The notes beneath the pieces are model-generated. The model did not search any database. It was not told where the DNA came from and was given only the letters and a program-made list of their open reading frames with translations. DNA of 54,538 bases from Marmoricola sp. (GTDB lineage Bacteria > Actinomycetota > Actinomycetes > Propionibacteriales > Nocardioidaceae), in assembly GCA_025964775.1 (NCBI GenBank), contig JAOPYE010000043.1:1-54538 (forward strand). The letters are read 5' to 3'. Made by a program: the position numbers and the translations under genes. Below, in pieces: positions 18,567-27,284 of this stretch. Each line of letters begins with the position of its first letter. The first letter of the stretch is position 1.

Positions 18567-19178
18567 ATGCTCGACGTCCTGCTCTCCGGCCTGGTGACCG
18601 GCTACGCGATCGCCGTGCCCGTTGGTGCGGTGGCAGCGTTGATCGTCACCCTGAGCGCACGGACGTCCTGGACGGTCGGCGCTGCGGCCGGGCTCGGGGT
18701 CGCATGCGTCGACGGCCTGTACGCCGCGGTCGCCGTGATCGCCGGCAGGGCGGTCGCGCACGCGCTGAAACCTGTCGAATCCGTGTTGCAGGGCATCGCG
18801 GTGGCGGTGCTTCTGCTCATCGCCGGGCTGACCCTCCTGCACGCCCTGCGCCCCGCGCCCGGCCGGGACGACGGAGCTGGGCGCACCTGGACCCCGCTGC
18901 GGGCCTGGGCGACGTTCGTCGCGATCACCGCGGTGAACCCGGCCACCGTCGTCTACTTCGCCGCGATCGTCCTCGGCGGCAGCGTCCACCTGCACGGACT
19001 CTCCCAGGGAGCCGTCTTCATCGCTGCCGCGTTCGCCGCGAGCGCGAGCTGGCAGGTGCTCGTCGCGAGTCTCGGGTCGGGCCTCGGGCACTGGATCTCC
19101 GGTCCCCGCGGACGTCGTACGACGGGCATCCTTGCCGCGGTCGTGATCGCCGCCCTTGCGTTGCGGCCGCTCTTCTAA
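18567..19178 (+). CDS. LysE-family transporter
   Basis: 203-residue membrane protein of the LysE/RhtB exporter superfamily, with about six hydrophobic segments. Family signatures are the N-terminal GLVTGYAIAVPVGAVAALIV and the central AITAVNPATVVYFAAIVLGG, the latter being the conserved NP motif. Such proteins export amino acids or metabolites. The ATG at 18567 lies 41 bases after the monooxygenase stop, so the two are likely co-transcribed. It ends tail-to-tail with the antiporter gene, sharing the bases CTAA. Substrate unknown. Confidence 0.85.
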   Translation: MLDVLLSGLVTGYAIAVPVGAVAALIVTLSARTSWTVGAAAGLGVACVDGLYAAVAVIAGRAVAHALKPVESVLQGIAVAVLLLIAGLTLLHALRPAPGRDDGAGRTWTPLRAWATFVAITAVNPATVVYFAAIVLGGSVHLHGLSQGAVFIAAAFAASASWQVLVASLGSGLGHWISGPRGRRTTGILAAVVIAALALRPLF

Positions 19179-21028
19179 CCGGTCAGCTCGTGGACGAAGC
19201 ACCAGCGCCAGGTCTCCCCCGGCTCGGCGGACCGCATCACCTCGTGATCGGTCTGACCGAAGTGCGCGGTCGCGTGCCGACGGGGTGAGGAGTCGCAGCA
19301 GGCGACGTGCCCGCAGACCACGCACATCCGCAAGTGCACCCAGGCGGTCCCCTCGCGCAGGCAGTCGCCGCACTCGCCCGGTGTGTCGGGCTCGACCGGC
19401 GGACGAACGAGCTGGAGGTCCTCGCAGCCGCCCTCGAAGGCGATCGGGGTGCTTGCGGCCTTGACGCGCTCGCGCTCCCGTTCGCTGTAGTCGAGCATCG
19501 ACTCCTCGATGTCGAGCATGGCCAGGACCTCCTCGACCACCTCGTGGGCGATGGTGCCGGTGGACCGGAGCTCCAGGACACGCTTGCGCTCGGCCTCGAT
19601 CATCACCAGCCGACGCCGGCCGTAGATCTCGCTCGGGGTCTCGGCCTCGGCCGCTCCGACGCGCTCCCAAGCGGCGTAGTCGCGGCGCTGGACGCGGTCG
19701 CGCAACGTCTCGAAGACCGCGTGCGGGTCCTCCTCCTCCAGCTGCTCGAGCTCGGCCAGTCCGGCCACCGAGGCCTGGTGGAGCAGGTTCGCCCTGGCGA
19801 GGGCGTCGGCCGTCGGGTCCGGCGAGGGCACCCGGAGCCGGCGCGCGAGCCACGGCAGCGACATCCCCTGCAGGAACAGGGTCCCGGCGGTGACGGTGAA
19901 CGCGATCAGCAGCAGGACCTCCCGGTGCGGCATCGAGGTCGGGATGATGAAGGCCGCCGCGAGCGTGACGACGCCGCGCATGCCGGCCCAGCCGAGCAGC
20001 AGGGTGTAGGTCCACGGCGGCTTCTGGCCGGTCTGGCCGTCCGGCCCTGGTCGCACGATCAGGTACCGGGCGACGAAGACCCAGAGCACCCGCAGCACGA
20101 TCACCGCCACCAGCGTCAGACCGCAGATCGCGACGATCCTGCCCGCGCCCAGGCTGTCGTGTCCGGCGGCCGCGATGATCGAGCGCGCCTGGAGCCCGAT
20201 CAGCAGGAAGACCGAGCCCTCGAGCAGGAAGGCGATGCTGCGCCAGTTCATCCGTTCGGCGATCCGCGACTGTGCGGTCTGCAGGATCGGGGACTTGTGG
20301 CCGAGCAGCAGGCCTGCGACCACGACGGCCAGGACACCGGAGGCGTGGATCTCCTCGGCAGCGATGTACGCAGCAAACGGGGTCACGAACGACAGCGCAC
20401 TGTCGAAGACCGGATCGGTGACGTGCTTGCGGATGAAGCCGATGCCGACGAAGAACGCCAGACCGACCAGGATCCCGCCACCCGCCGCGAGCGCGAAGTC
20501 GCGGGCCACCAGGTACCACACGACCGTGGCGCCCAGCGCGGTGTTCAGGGCGACCAGCGCGGTGGCGTCGTTGAGCAGTGACTCGCCCTCGAGGATCGTC
20601 ACGATCCGTCGCGGCAGGCCGATGCGCCGACCGATGCCCGTGGCGGCGATGGCGTCCGGCGGCGCCACGACGGCGCCGATGGCGAAGGCGCCCTTCCAGC
20701 CGACGCCCGGCAGCAACCCGTGCACCAGGACCGCAACCCCAGCCGTCGTGAACGCCACCAGTCCTACCGAGAGCAGCAGGATGGAGCGCCGGTTGGCATT
20801 GAAGTCGACGAGCGAGGCCTGCAACGTCGTGGCGTACAGCAGCGGCGGGAGGAGCCCGAGCAGGACGACGTCCGGTCGCAGCTGCAGCTCGGGTACGAAC
20901 GGCAGGTAGGACCCGATGATGCCGACCACGATCAGCACCAGCGGCGCGGAGAGGTCGAAGCGGCGGCAGACCGCGGTCGTCGCGAGGACGGCGGCAACCA
21001 GGGCAACAAGGGTGACGACGAGGTCCAC
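19175..21028 (-). CDS. Na+/H+ antiporter (CPA1) fused to a UBP-type zinc finger
   Basis: 617 residues in three parts. Residues 1-about 420 are a 10-12 helix CPA1 (NhaP-type) antiporter, with the ion-site region FAIGAVVAPPDAIAATG and the ESLLNDATALVALNTAL motif. Residues about 425-530 are a charged helical region. The last about 85 residues are a UBP-type zinc finger: paired Cys in ECGDC, CVVCGHVACCDSS, then His residues and RSAEPGETWRWCFVHE. In eukaryotes this finger binds the ubiquitin C-terminus; in actinobacteria it appears in proteins of unknown purpose and may be a regulatory module. A GTG start at 21028 is preceded by TAGCCT 6 bases upstream, so it is probably leaderless. Confidence 0.9.
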   Translation of the reverse strand: MDLVVTLVALVAAVLATTAVCRRFDLSAPLVLIVVGIIGSYLPFVPELQLRPDVVLLGLLPPLLYATTLQASLVDFNANRRSILLLSVGLVAFTTAGVAVLVHGLLPGVGWKGAFAIGAVVAPPDAIAATGIGRRIGLPRRIVTILEGESLLNDATALVALNTALGATVVWYLVARDFALAAGGGILVGLAFFVGIGFIRKHVTDPVFDSALSFVTPFAAYIAAEEIHASGVLAVVVAGLLLGHKSPILQTAQSRIAERMNWRSIAFLLEGSVFLLIGLQARSIIAAAGHDSLGAGRIVAICGLTLVAVIVLRVLWVFVARYLIVRPGPDGQTGQKPPWTYTLLLGWAGMRGVVTLAAAFIIPTSMPHREVLLLIAFTVTAGTLFLQGMSLPWLARRLRVPSPDPTADALARANLLHQASVAGLAELEQLEEEDPHAVFETLRDRVQRRDYAAWERVGAAEAETPSEIYGRRRLVMIEAERKRVLELRSTGTIAHEVVEEVLAMLDIEESMLDYSERERERVKAASTPIAFEGGCEDLQLVRPPVEPDTPGECGDCLREGTAWVHLRMCVVCGHVACCDSSPRRHATAHFGQTDHEVMRSAEPGETWRWCFVHELTG

Positions 21029-21034
21029 GGGTCG

Positions 21035-21040
21035 AGGCTA
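21035..21040 (-). promoter_or_regulatory. -10 element of leaderless antiporter promoter
   Basis: Minus-strand TAGCCT, 6 bases, then the antiporter GTG at 21028. No ribosome binding site is present. Confidence 0.5.
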
Positions 21041-21048
21041 CGCGAGGG

Positions 21049-21182
21049 AGCGGAGCCGCTCGAGCTTGCTCGTTGCCGGCGTAGCGATGAGCGTCGAGGA
21101 GCGCAGCGACGACGATCGAGTGCCCGAGCTTGCTCGAGGCCGAGTGGCCGAGAACCCGTTGACGAGCGCAGCGAGGATCACG
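21049..21182. repeat. Cluster of small repeats between antiporter and menD
   Basis: Non-coding stretch holding two copies of a CGAGCTTGCTCG palindrome (21061-21072 and 21125-21136) and two of GAGCGCAGCGA (near 21098-21109 and 21164-21174). The GAGCGCAGCGA core recurs at 11796-11814. It looks like a degenerate array of dispersed extragenic repeats upstream of both flanking genes. I see no gene in it. Confidence 0.5.
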
Positions 21183-21188
21183 GGTCGA

Positions 21189-22778
21189 TTATCGGGCCAG
21201 CGCGCGGATCTGCGCGTCGAGTTCCCGGCGGTTGTCACGGCGCACCGGCACCTCGACGACTTCGATCCCGCCGTTCGGGGTGGCCAGCGCGTGCGCGAGC
21301 TCGGCCCGATCGGTGACTCGCCAGTGCGGAACGCGCAGGGCGGTGCACAGCGAGGCGAGGTCGGCGCCGTGCGGCGTGCCGAAGGCCTTCTCGAAGGCAG
21401 CGGCGTACTGCGACGCCCCCTGTTCGAGGGTGGCGAAGATCGAGCCACCGTCGTCGTTGACGACCACGATCGTCAGGTCCGGACGTTCCTCGACCGGGCC
21501 CACGACCAGACCGGTCAGGTCGTGCAGGAACGTGACGTCGCCGACGTACGCGATCGCCCGCGTGGTGTGCGGCCTGCCGATCCGGGCGCCGATCGCGGTC
21601 GACAGGGTCCCGTCGATCCCCGCGAGTCCGCGGTTCGCGATGATCAGCCGTCGTTCCCCCACCGGGTACGCACCGGCCATCAGGTCGAGGTCGCGGATCG
21701 GGTTGCTGGCGCCCACGTGCAGCAACCCCCCGGCCGGGACCGCGCGATGCACCTCGACGGCCACCTCGTACGGCGTCAGGCCGGTCTCGGCGGCCACCAG
21801 GGCATCGATGCGCGCCGAGAGGTCGCGGTCGGCACCGCGCCACTCGTCGAGCCACGCTGGATCGCCGGCCGCGTCGACCTCGAACGGGCCGTCGTACTCG
21901 AACGAGACCGGGTGCGGCCGGTCCGCCCACCGTCCGCGGGCCCGTCGCGAGACGACCTCGATGCCCTCGCGGGCGAGGAGCTGCTGGACCGGACGGGAGA
22001 GCGTGGGCACACCGGCGATGACCACGCGCTCGATCCGGCGGCCCAGCTCCGTTCCGAGCAGCAGCCGGTAGGTCCGGATCACGTTCGGCCCGTTGCGAGC
22101 TCCGCTGGTCGGCTCGGCGAGCAGCGGCCAGCCGGCGGATTCGGCCAGCACCCGCGGGCCCGGACCGGTGTCGTCGCCGGCAACCACGACGGTGGCCGGG
22201 CCGTGCTCCAGCCGGTACGGCGTCCCGCGGACCCAGGGCGCCCGCTCGGGCGCTGACGTCCCCGGCACCCAGGCGTCCTCGGGCAACAGCGGATCGTCGA
22301 ACTGCAGGTTGAGGTGCACCGGGCCGGCGTCCAGGCCGGTCAGCCCGGCAACCAGGTCCTCGACCCGGGTCACGTCGGCCGACGAGGTCACCGCGGTACC
22401 GAAGATCCCGACCTGGTCGGTGGTCTGGTTCGCGAGCGTGCCGCGCAGTCGCGCCGGACGGTCCGCGGTGATCGCGACCAGCGGGATCCCGGCATGCGCG
22501 GCCTCCATGACCGCCGGGTGCACGTTCGCCGCAGCGGTGCCCGAGGTCGTCACGACCGCCACCGGGACGCGCGAGGTCTTGGCGATCCCGAGGGCGAGGA
22601 ACGCCCCGGTCCGCTCGTCGATCCGGGTGTGCAACGAGATCGCGCCTGCCGCTGCGGCATCGACCAGTGCCAGCGACAGCGGTGCGTTTCGGGAACCCGG
22701 CGCCACGACGGCGTGCCGCATCCCGGCGGCGATCAGCGCTTCGACGCAGCCGCGGGCAAGCTCGGTGGCAGGGGTCAC
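21189..22778 (-). CDS. menD: 2-succinyl-5-enolpyruvyl-6-hydroxy-3-cyclohexene-1-carboxylate synthase
   Basis: Thiamine-diphosphate enzyme that joins isochorismate with 2-oxoglutarate-derived succinic semialdehyde. 529 residues. Visible: the N-terminal pyrimidine-binding domain with the catalytic Glu in IDERTGAFLALGIAKTS, the AVVTTSGTAAANVHPAVMEA segment, and the Mg/ThDP motif VNDDGGSIFATLEQG in the C-terminal domain. The GTG at 22778 overlaps the menC stop (GTGA), so it is translationally coupled in menE-menC-menD. Length matches the family. Confidence 0.95.
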   Translation of the reverse strand: MTPATELARGCVEALIAAGMRHAVVAPGSRNAPLSLALVDAAAAGAISLHTRIDERTGAFLALGIAKTSRVPVAVVTTSGTAAANVHPAVMEAAHAGIPLVAITADRPARLRGTLANQTTDQVGIFGTAVTSSADVTRVEDLVAGLTGLDAGPVHLNLQFDDPLLPEDAWVPGTSAPERAPWVRGTPYRLEHGPATVVVAGDDTGPGPRVLAESAGWPLLAEPTSGARNGPNVIRTYRLLLGTELGRRIERVVIAGVPTLSRPVQQLLAREGIEVVSRRARGRWADRPHPVSFEYDGPFEVDAAGDPAWLDEWRGADRDLSARIDALVAAETGLTPYEVAVEVHRAVPAGGLLHVGASNPIRDLDLMAGAYPVGERRLIIANRGLAGIDGTLSTAIGARIGRPHTTRAIAYVGDVTFLHDLTGLVVGPVEERPDLTIVVVNDDGGSIFATLEQGASQYAAAFEKAFGTPHGADLASLCTALRVPHWRVTDRAELAHALATPNGGIEVVEVPVRRDNRRELDAQIRALAR

Positions 22779-23740
22779 GAGGACTGATCCTCCCCCAGGT
22801 CGCGACCCAGGGCACTCACCGAGGCGAAGCGTGCCTGCCAGTGGGCGGTGCGGTCCGGACCCGCGGCGGCCTTGAGCACCTCCACCACCGGTGGTCCGAC
22901 AGCCAGGTACCCGTCGATCGGCAGCAACGACTCCGCCACCACGTCGCTCGCGAGGAGTTGGACCGTGGCCAGGCCGCAGGCGTGGTCCAGCTCCGGCAGC
23001 GCGGCGGCCAGCGCGACGCCGGCCGCGATGCCGACGCTGGTCTCCAGCGCGCTGCTGACCACGACCGGCAGGCCGATGTCCTCCGCGATCCGCAGGCAGG
23101 CCCGGACCCCGCCGAGCGGTTGGACCTTGAGGACCGCGATGTCGGCGGCCTCCAGGTCACGGACCCGGTAGGGATCCTCGGCCCGGCGGATTGACTCGTC
23201 GGCCGCGATCGGCACCCCGACCCTGCGGCGGACCAGGGCCAGGTCCTCGACCGCCGCGCACGGTTGTTCGACGTACTCGAGACCACCCGAGGCCCGGTCC
23301 AGCAACGGGATGCGGAGGACAGCGTCGTCAGCCGACCAGCCACCGTTGGCGTCGATCCGGATGAGTCCGTCCGGACCCAGGACTTCGCGGACGGCCTCGA
23401 GCCGTGCCTGGTCATCGCCGACAGACTGGCCCGGCTCGGCGACCTTGACCTTCGCGGTCCGGCACCCGTTGGAGGCCAGCACGATCTGCCGCGCCCGCTC
23501 GGGGTCGCAGGCTGGCACCGTGACGTTGACGGGGATCCTGGTCCGTTGCGGTGCCGGCCAGCCAAGATCGGCGGCCTCGCGGGCCGCGGCCAGCCACGGC
23601 AGGCAGGTCTCGTCGTCGTACTCGAGGAACGGGCTGAACTCGCCCCAGCCCGCCTCGCCGCGCAGGAGCAGGCCTTCACGGACGTCGATCCCCCGGAAGC
23701 GGGTGGTCAGCGGGATCGAGTAGACGTGCAGCTCACGCAT
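22775..23740 (-). CDS. menC: o-succinylbenzoate synthase
   Basis: Enolase-superfamily dehydratase, 321 residues, making o-succinylbenzoate from SHCHC. The catalytic residues are readable: the Lys pair in TAKVKVAE, metal ligands in RIDANGGW, LEYVEQPC and PIAADESIR, and the second Lys in IAVLKVQPLGG. The ATG at 23740 overlaps the menE 3' end by 8 bases. The order menE-menC-menD is compact and surely one transcript. Confidence 0.94.
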   Translation of the reverse strand: MRELHVYSIPLTTRFRGIDVREGLLLRGEAGWGEFSPFLEYDDETCLPWLAAAREAADLGWPAPQRTRIPVNVTVPACDPERARQIVLASNGCRTAKVKVAEPGQSVGDDQARLEAVREVLGPDGLIRIDANGGWSADDAVLRIPLLDRASGGLEYVEQPCAAVEDLALVRRRVGVPIAADESIRRAEDPYRVRDLEAADIAVLKVQPLGGVRACLRIAEDIGLPVVVSSALETSVGIAAGVALAAALPELDHACGLATVQLLASDVVAESLLPIDGYLAVGPPVVEVLKAAAGPDRTAHWQARFASVSALGRDLGEDQSS

Positions 23741-24710
23741 CGGCGGCCAGTTTCTTGATGGCGACGCGGTCCGGTTTGCCGTTGGGCAGCAGCGGCAGTT
23801 GCTGGACCATCACTAGTTGGCGCGGCGCCCAGGCGCGCGGTTCGATCAGGTTGCGGAGGTAGTCGAGCGACACGGACGAGCGCGAGCCGATGACCTCGAC
23901 CACGGCAACGACGCGCTCACCCCACTCCGGGTCTTCAACGCCGACCACGGCGACCGGGGTTCCCTTGAGGTCCCGACTGATCGCGTCGGCGACCGACTGG
24001 GCCGGCACCTTCACGCCACCACTGATGATGACGTCGTCGGCCCGGCCGTCGATCCGCAGCCTCCCGTCCTCGGCCCAGTGGCCGAGATCGCTGGTCACGA
24101 GCCAGCCGTCGGCGAACGCTGCCGCCGTTCGCTCCGGCTCACCTTCGTAGCCGTCGAACAGCACCGGCCCCCTGACCAAGACCTGATCGTCCTCGATGCG
24201 CACCTCGACGCCGTCCAGGGGCTCGCCGTCGTACACACAGCCGCCACAGGTTTCTGACATGCCGTACGTCTGGACGATGCGCACGCCCCGGCGCTCGGCC
24301 TCACGCCGGACCTCGGCCCGGAGGCTGGCGCCACCGATCAGCACGGCGTCAAACGCCCGGAGCTTCTCGACCTCGTCGTCGTGGCGCAGGAGGCGTACCA
24401 ATTGAGTCGGCACGGCCGAGTAATAGCGACGACTGGCCGCACCGGCACGCACGGTGCGGAAAAGGACCTGGACGCCTGCGACGTAGGTCGGAGGCAGGTT
24501 CAGCGCCCACTGGCCAGGTCCACCCAGTCGGAGATGGGTCGCGTCCGCGGAGACTCGCATCGCCTCGCGCGACAGCATGACCCGCTTCGGCTGCCCGGTT
24601 GATCCGGACGTCTCGATCACCAGTGGCCGCGGGTCCTCGGCGGCGTCCCACTCGCGCAGGAGCGCGAGGATCCCGGCGGCGTCACCGGACACGGGCCACA
24701 GACTGCTCAC
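23733..24710 (-). CDS. menE: o-succinylbenzoate-CoA ligase
   Basis: ANL-superfamily acyl-CoA synthetase activating o-succinylbenzoate. About 325 residues, shorter than average ANL enzymes but usual for actinobacterial MenE, which has a reduced N-terminal part. Motifs: ATP-binding IETSGSTGQPKRVML, QTYGMSETCGGCVYDG, LVTSDLGHWAEDGRLRIDGR, and the C-terminal Lys in LLPNGKPDRVAIKK. I placed the start at GTG 24710 because a TAGATT element lies 7 bases before it; frames further upstream overlap the menA start region. Confidence 0.9.
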   Translation of the reverse strand: MSSLWPVSGDAAGILALLREWDAAEDPRPLVIETSGSTGQPKRVMLSREAMRVSADATHLRLGGPGQWALNLPPTYVAGVQVLFRTVRAGAASRRYYSAVPTQLVRLLRHDDEVEKLRAFDAVLIGGASLRAEVRREAERRGVRIVQTYGMSETCGGCVYDGEPLDGVEVRIEDDQVLVRGPVLFDGYEGEPERTAAAFADGWLVTSDLGHWAEDGRLRIDGRADDVIISGGVKVPAQSVADAISRDLKGTPVAVVGVEDPEWGERVVAVVEVIGSRSSVSLDYLRNLIEPRAWAPRQLVMVQQLPLLPNGKPDRVAIKKLAADA

Positions 24711-24717
24711 ACCCGTG

Positions 24718-24723
24718 AATCTA
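24718..24723 (-). promoter_or_regulatory. -10 element of leaderless menE-menC-menD promoter
   Basis: Minus-strand TAGATT followed by CACGGGT (7 bases) and the menE GTG. It is divergent from and within 36 bases of the menA start, so both menaquinone transcripts leave one short region. Confidence 0.5.
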
Positions 24724-24753
24724 GCGATGCACGCCCCTGAGAGGATCGTCGCC

Positions 24754-25629
24754 ATGGCTACCGCAGCGCAGTGGATCGAAGGCGCCCGCCCGCGCACCCT
24801 CCCGGCGGCGATCGCGCCCGTCCTGGCCGGCAGCGGCGTCGCCCTGCACGAGTTCGGCTTCTGCTGGTGGCGGGCGCTACTGGCGCTTGCGGTCTCGCTG
24901 CTGCTCCAGGTCGGCGTGAACTACGCCAACGACTACTCCGACGGCATCCGCGGCACCGACGACGACCGGGTCGGCCCGCTGCGCCTGGTCGGCTCGGGAC
25001 TGGCCCGGCCCGAGGCCGTGAAAGCCGCCGCCTTCACCGCGTTCGGCGCCGCTGCCGTGCTCGGCCTCGCGCTCGCCGTCAGCACGTCGTGGTGGCTCGT
25101 GCTGGTCGGCGCGCTCAGCATTGCCGCGGCCTGGTTCTACACCGGCGGCAAGCACCCGTACGGGTACCTCGGCCTGGGCGAAGTGATGGTGTTCGTGTTC
25201 TTCGGGCTCGTCGCCGTGCTCGGCACCGTCTACGTCCAGCTCCAGGACCTGCCGGGCTACTCCTGGTGGGTGGCCACCGGCATCGGCGCTCTGGCCTGCG
25301 CGATCCTGGTCGCCAACAACCTGCGCGACATCCCGACCGACACCGGGTCCGGCAAGCGGACCCTCGCGGTCAAGCTCGGCGACGCCTGGACCCGCCGGTT
25401 CTACGCGATCCTGGTCGTGATCTCGGCGGTCGCGATCGCCCGGATCGCGATCGCCACCACGCCGTGGGCCTGCCTCGGCCTGATCTGCGCGGTCCCGCTC
25501 GCAGTCGCGACCCGCACCGTGGTCACCGGCGCGAAGGGCAAGGCGCTCATCCCGGTCCTGCAGCTGACCGGAGTCGGCGAGCTGCTCTACGCCGTGGGCA
25601 TCTTCGCCGGACTGTGGATCGGACGCTAA
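24754..25629 (+). CDS. menA: 1,4-dihydroxy-2-naphthoate polyprenyltransferase
   Basis: Integral membrane prenyltransferase (UbiA superfamily) that attaches the isoprenoid tail, giving demethylmenaquinone. 291 residues with about eight helices. Both Asp-rich motifs are present: [17 protein letters not shown] and [20 protein letters not shown]. The ATG at 24754 has GAGAGG about 8 bases upstream; an earlier ATG at 24727 in frame is possible but less well placed. Its stop overlaps tail-to-tail with the next gene (CTAA). Confidence 0.94.
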   Translation: MATAAQWIEGARPRTLPAAIAPVLAGSGVALHEFGFCWWRALLALAVSLLLQVGVNYANDYSDGIRGTDDDRVGPLRLVGSGLARPEAVKAAAFTAFGAAAVLGLALAVSTSWWLVLVGALSIAAAWFYTGGKHPYGYLGLGEVMVFVFFGLVAVLGTVYVQLQDLPGYSWWVATGIGALACAILVANNLRDIPTDTGSGKRTLAVKLGDAWTRRFYAILVVISAVAIARIAIATTPWACLGLICAVPLAVATRTVVTGAKGKALIPVLQLTGVGELLYAVGIFAGLWIGR

Positions 25630-26744
25630 CGCGTCGGCTCGACCCACTCGCCGGTGTCGTAGAACTTCTCCAGCGTCGCCGTGTACGGCGCGATGTCCAG
25701 GTCGTGCTCGGCCAGCCACGAGTCGCTGTCGTAGGTGTGCGCGTACCGCTCACCGCCGTCGCAGAGCAGGGTGACGACCGAGCCCGTTTCCCCGGCCGCA
25801 TGCATCTGGGCGACCAGTCGTAGGGCACCCCACATCGACGTACCGGTGGAGCCGCCCACCGACCGGCCGGTGGTCCGCGACGTCCAGCGCATCGCTGCGA
25901 TCGAGGCTGCGTCCGGGACCGAGACCATCGCATCGACCACGGACGGCAGGAACGACGCTTCGACGCGCGGCCGGCCGATCCCCTCGATCCGCGATCCGAT
26001 GCCGGTCTCGTACGACGGGTCGCCGGTGACCCAGCCCTCGAAGAACGCCGAGTTCTCGGGGTCGACGACGCAGACCCGGGTGTCGTGGCGCTGGTAGCGC
26101 ACGTAGCGACCGATGGTCGCCGATGTCCCGCCCGTTCCGGCCCCGACGACCACCCAGGCCGGGATCGGGTGGCGTTCGGCGGAGAGCTGCTCGAAGATCG
26201 ACTCGGCGATGTTGTTGTTGCCCCGCCAGTCGGTCGCGCGCTCGGCGTAGGTGAATTGGTCGAGGTAGTGCCCACCGCTCTCGGCCGCCAGCCGCCGCGC
26301 CTCGTCGTACATGGTGCTCGCGTCCTCGACCAGGTGGCACCGCCCGCCGTGGAACTCGATGAGCGCGATCTTCTCGGGTGAGGTGGTGGCCGGCATGACC
26401 GCGACGAACGGCAGCCCGAGCAGCCGCGCGAAGTAGGCCTCCGAGACGGCGGTCGAGCCGGAGGATGCCTCGGTGATCGTCGACCCCTCGCTGATCCACC
26501 CGTTGCACAACGCGTAGAGGAACAGCGAGCGGGCCAGCCGGTGCTTGAGCGACCCGGTCGGGTGCACCGACTCGTCCTTGAGGTACAGGTCGATCCCCCA
26601 CGCGGGAGGCAGCGGAAAGACGTGCAGGTGCGTGTCCGCGGAGCGGTTCGCGTCGGCCTCGACCCGACGTACGGCCTCGTTCAGCCAGCCGCGCCCGACC
26701 TCGGTGGCAGCACTGCGGCAGCAGCCGTCGTCGGTCGCCTCCAT
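25626..26744 (-). CDS. PLP-dependent cysteine synthase-family protein (Cds1-like)
   Basis: 372-residue fold-type II PLP enzyme. The PLP lysine is in the segment [23 protein letters not shown], and phosphate binding is by [12 protein letters not shown]. The [18 protein letters not shown] signature is the one I recall from mycobacterial Cds1 (Rv3684), an L-cysteine desulfhydrase releasing sulfide, rather than from CysK (which has SVKDR). The ATG at 26744 gives [14 protein letters not shown]; an open frame continues upstream through the DUF4229 gene out of frame. It lies 2 bases after the DUF4229 stop and is probably co-transcribed. Cystathionine-beta-synthase-like activity is the alternative. 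Confidence 0.82.
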   Translation of the reverse strand: MEATDDGCCRSAATEVGRGWLNEAVRRVEADANRSADTHLHVFPLPPAWGIDLYLKDESVHPTGSLKHRLARSLFLYALCNGWISEGSTITEASSGSTAVSEAYFARLLGLPFVAVMPATTSPEKIALIEFHGGRCHLVEDASTMYDEARRLAAESGGHYLDQFTYAERATDWRGNNNIAESIFEQLSAERHPIPAWVVVGAGTGGTSATIGRYVRYQRHDTRVCVVDPENSAFFEGWVTGDPSYETGIGSRIEGIGRPRVEASFLPSVVDAMVSVPDAASIAAMRWTSRTTGRSVGGSTGTSMWGALRLVAQMHAAGETGSVVTLLCDGGERYAHTYDSDSWLAEHDLDIAPYTATLEKFYDTGEWVEPTR

Positions 26745-26746
26745 GC

Positions 26747-27013
26747 TCAGTCCCGGTCTTCGCGCGTCTTGATCTCCTCGAAACGGGCGGCAGCGCGCGC
26801 CGCACGCTCCTCGACGCTGCGGGCGAACCGCTCCCGTGGTGCCGCGAGGACCTTCAACGACAGTGCGGAGGAGATCACCACCGACGCGACGAACGACCAC
26901 AGCCCGACCTGGGTCCCGGTGCCGAAGAGGACCACGGCGATGCCGAGGACCACCGCCCAGGTCGCGAGGAACAGCGCGATGCGCAGACCGGTGTAGATCA
27001 GGAAGTACTTCAC
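26747..27013 (-). CDS. DUF4229-type small membrane protein
   Basis: 88 residues: two hydrophobic segments ([21 protein letters not shown] and [19 protein letters not shown]) and a charged C-terminal helix ([20 protein letters not shown]). This is the layout of the actinobacterial DUF4229 family of unknown function. The GTG at 27013 is 7 bases from a TATCCT element, so the message is probably leaderless. It heads a two-gene unit with the Cds1-like enzyme. Confidence 0.75.
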   Translation of the reverse strand: MKYFLIYTGLRIALFLATWAVVLGIAVVLFGTGTQVGLWSFVASVVISSALSLKVLAAPRERFARSVEERAARAAARFEEIKTREDRD

Positions 27014-27020
27014 CCGGCCA

Positions 27021-27047
27021 AGGATATGACCGGGCAGGAACTACGCT
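27021..27047. promoter_or_regulatory. Pair of divergent leaderless promoters
   Basis: TATCCT on the minus strand (27021-27026) lies 7 bases from the GTG at 27013. TACGCT on the plus strand (27042-27047) lies 6 bases from the GTG at 27054. The two -10 elements are only 15 bases apart, so the promoters must overlap and polymerases may compete. Confidence 0.45.
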
Positions 27048-27053
27048 GACAGG

Positions 27054-27284
27054 GTGATCCGGTTCGTCTTCTTCCTGCTGCTCCTCGCCGCGATGCTGTA
27101 CGGCGTGTTCTGGGCGATCGATCGCAGGAACTCGGGAGGCGCATCCGGGCCGGCCCGTCCTCTTCCACCAGGCCCGATGGGTCCGGACGACGACGAGGCG
27201 TTCCTCCACGGCCTCGACCTCGAGCGGCGTCGCCACCGGGGCGACCCACCCACCTCCCAGGAGACCCATGACCACCCTGAGTGA
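27054..27284 (+). CDS. Small single-helix membrane protein, unknown function
   Basis: 76 residues: an N-terminal hydrophobic segment ([22 protein letters not shown]) and a hydrophilic Pro/Gly/charged tail containing [17 protein letters not shown] do not recognise the family. Support for it being a gene comes from the leaderless promoter placed 6 bases before its GTG and the 17 base overlap of its end with the glutathione peroxidase start, implying translational coupling. Confidence 0.65.
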   Translation: MIRFVFFLLLLAAMLYGVFWAIDRRNSGGASGPARPLPPGPMGPDDDEAFLHGLDLERRRHRGDPPTSQETHDHPE

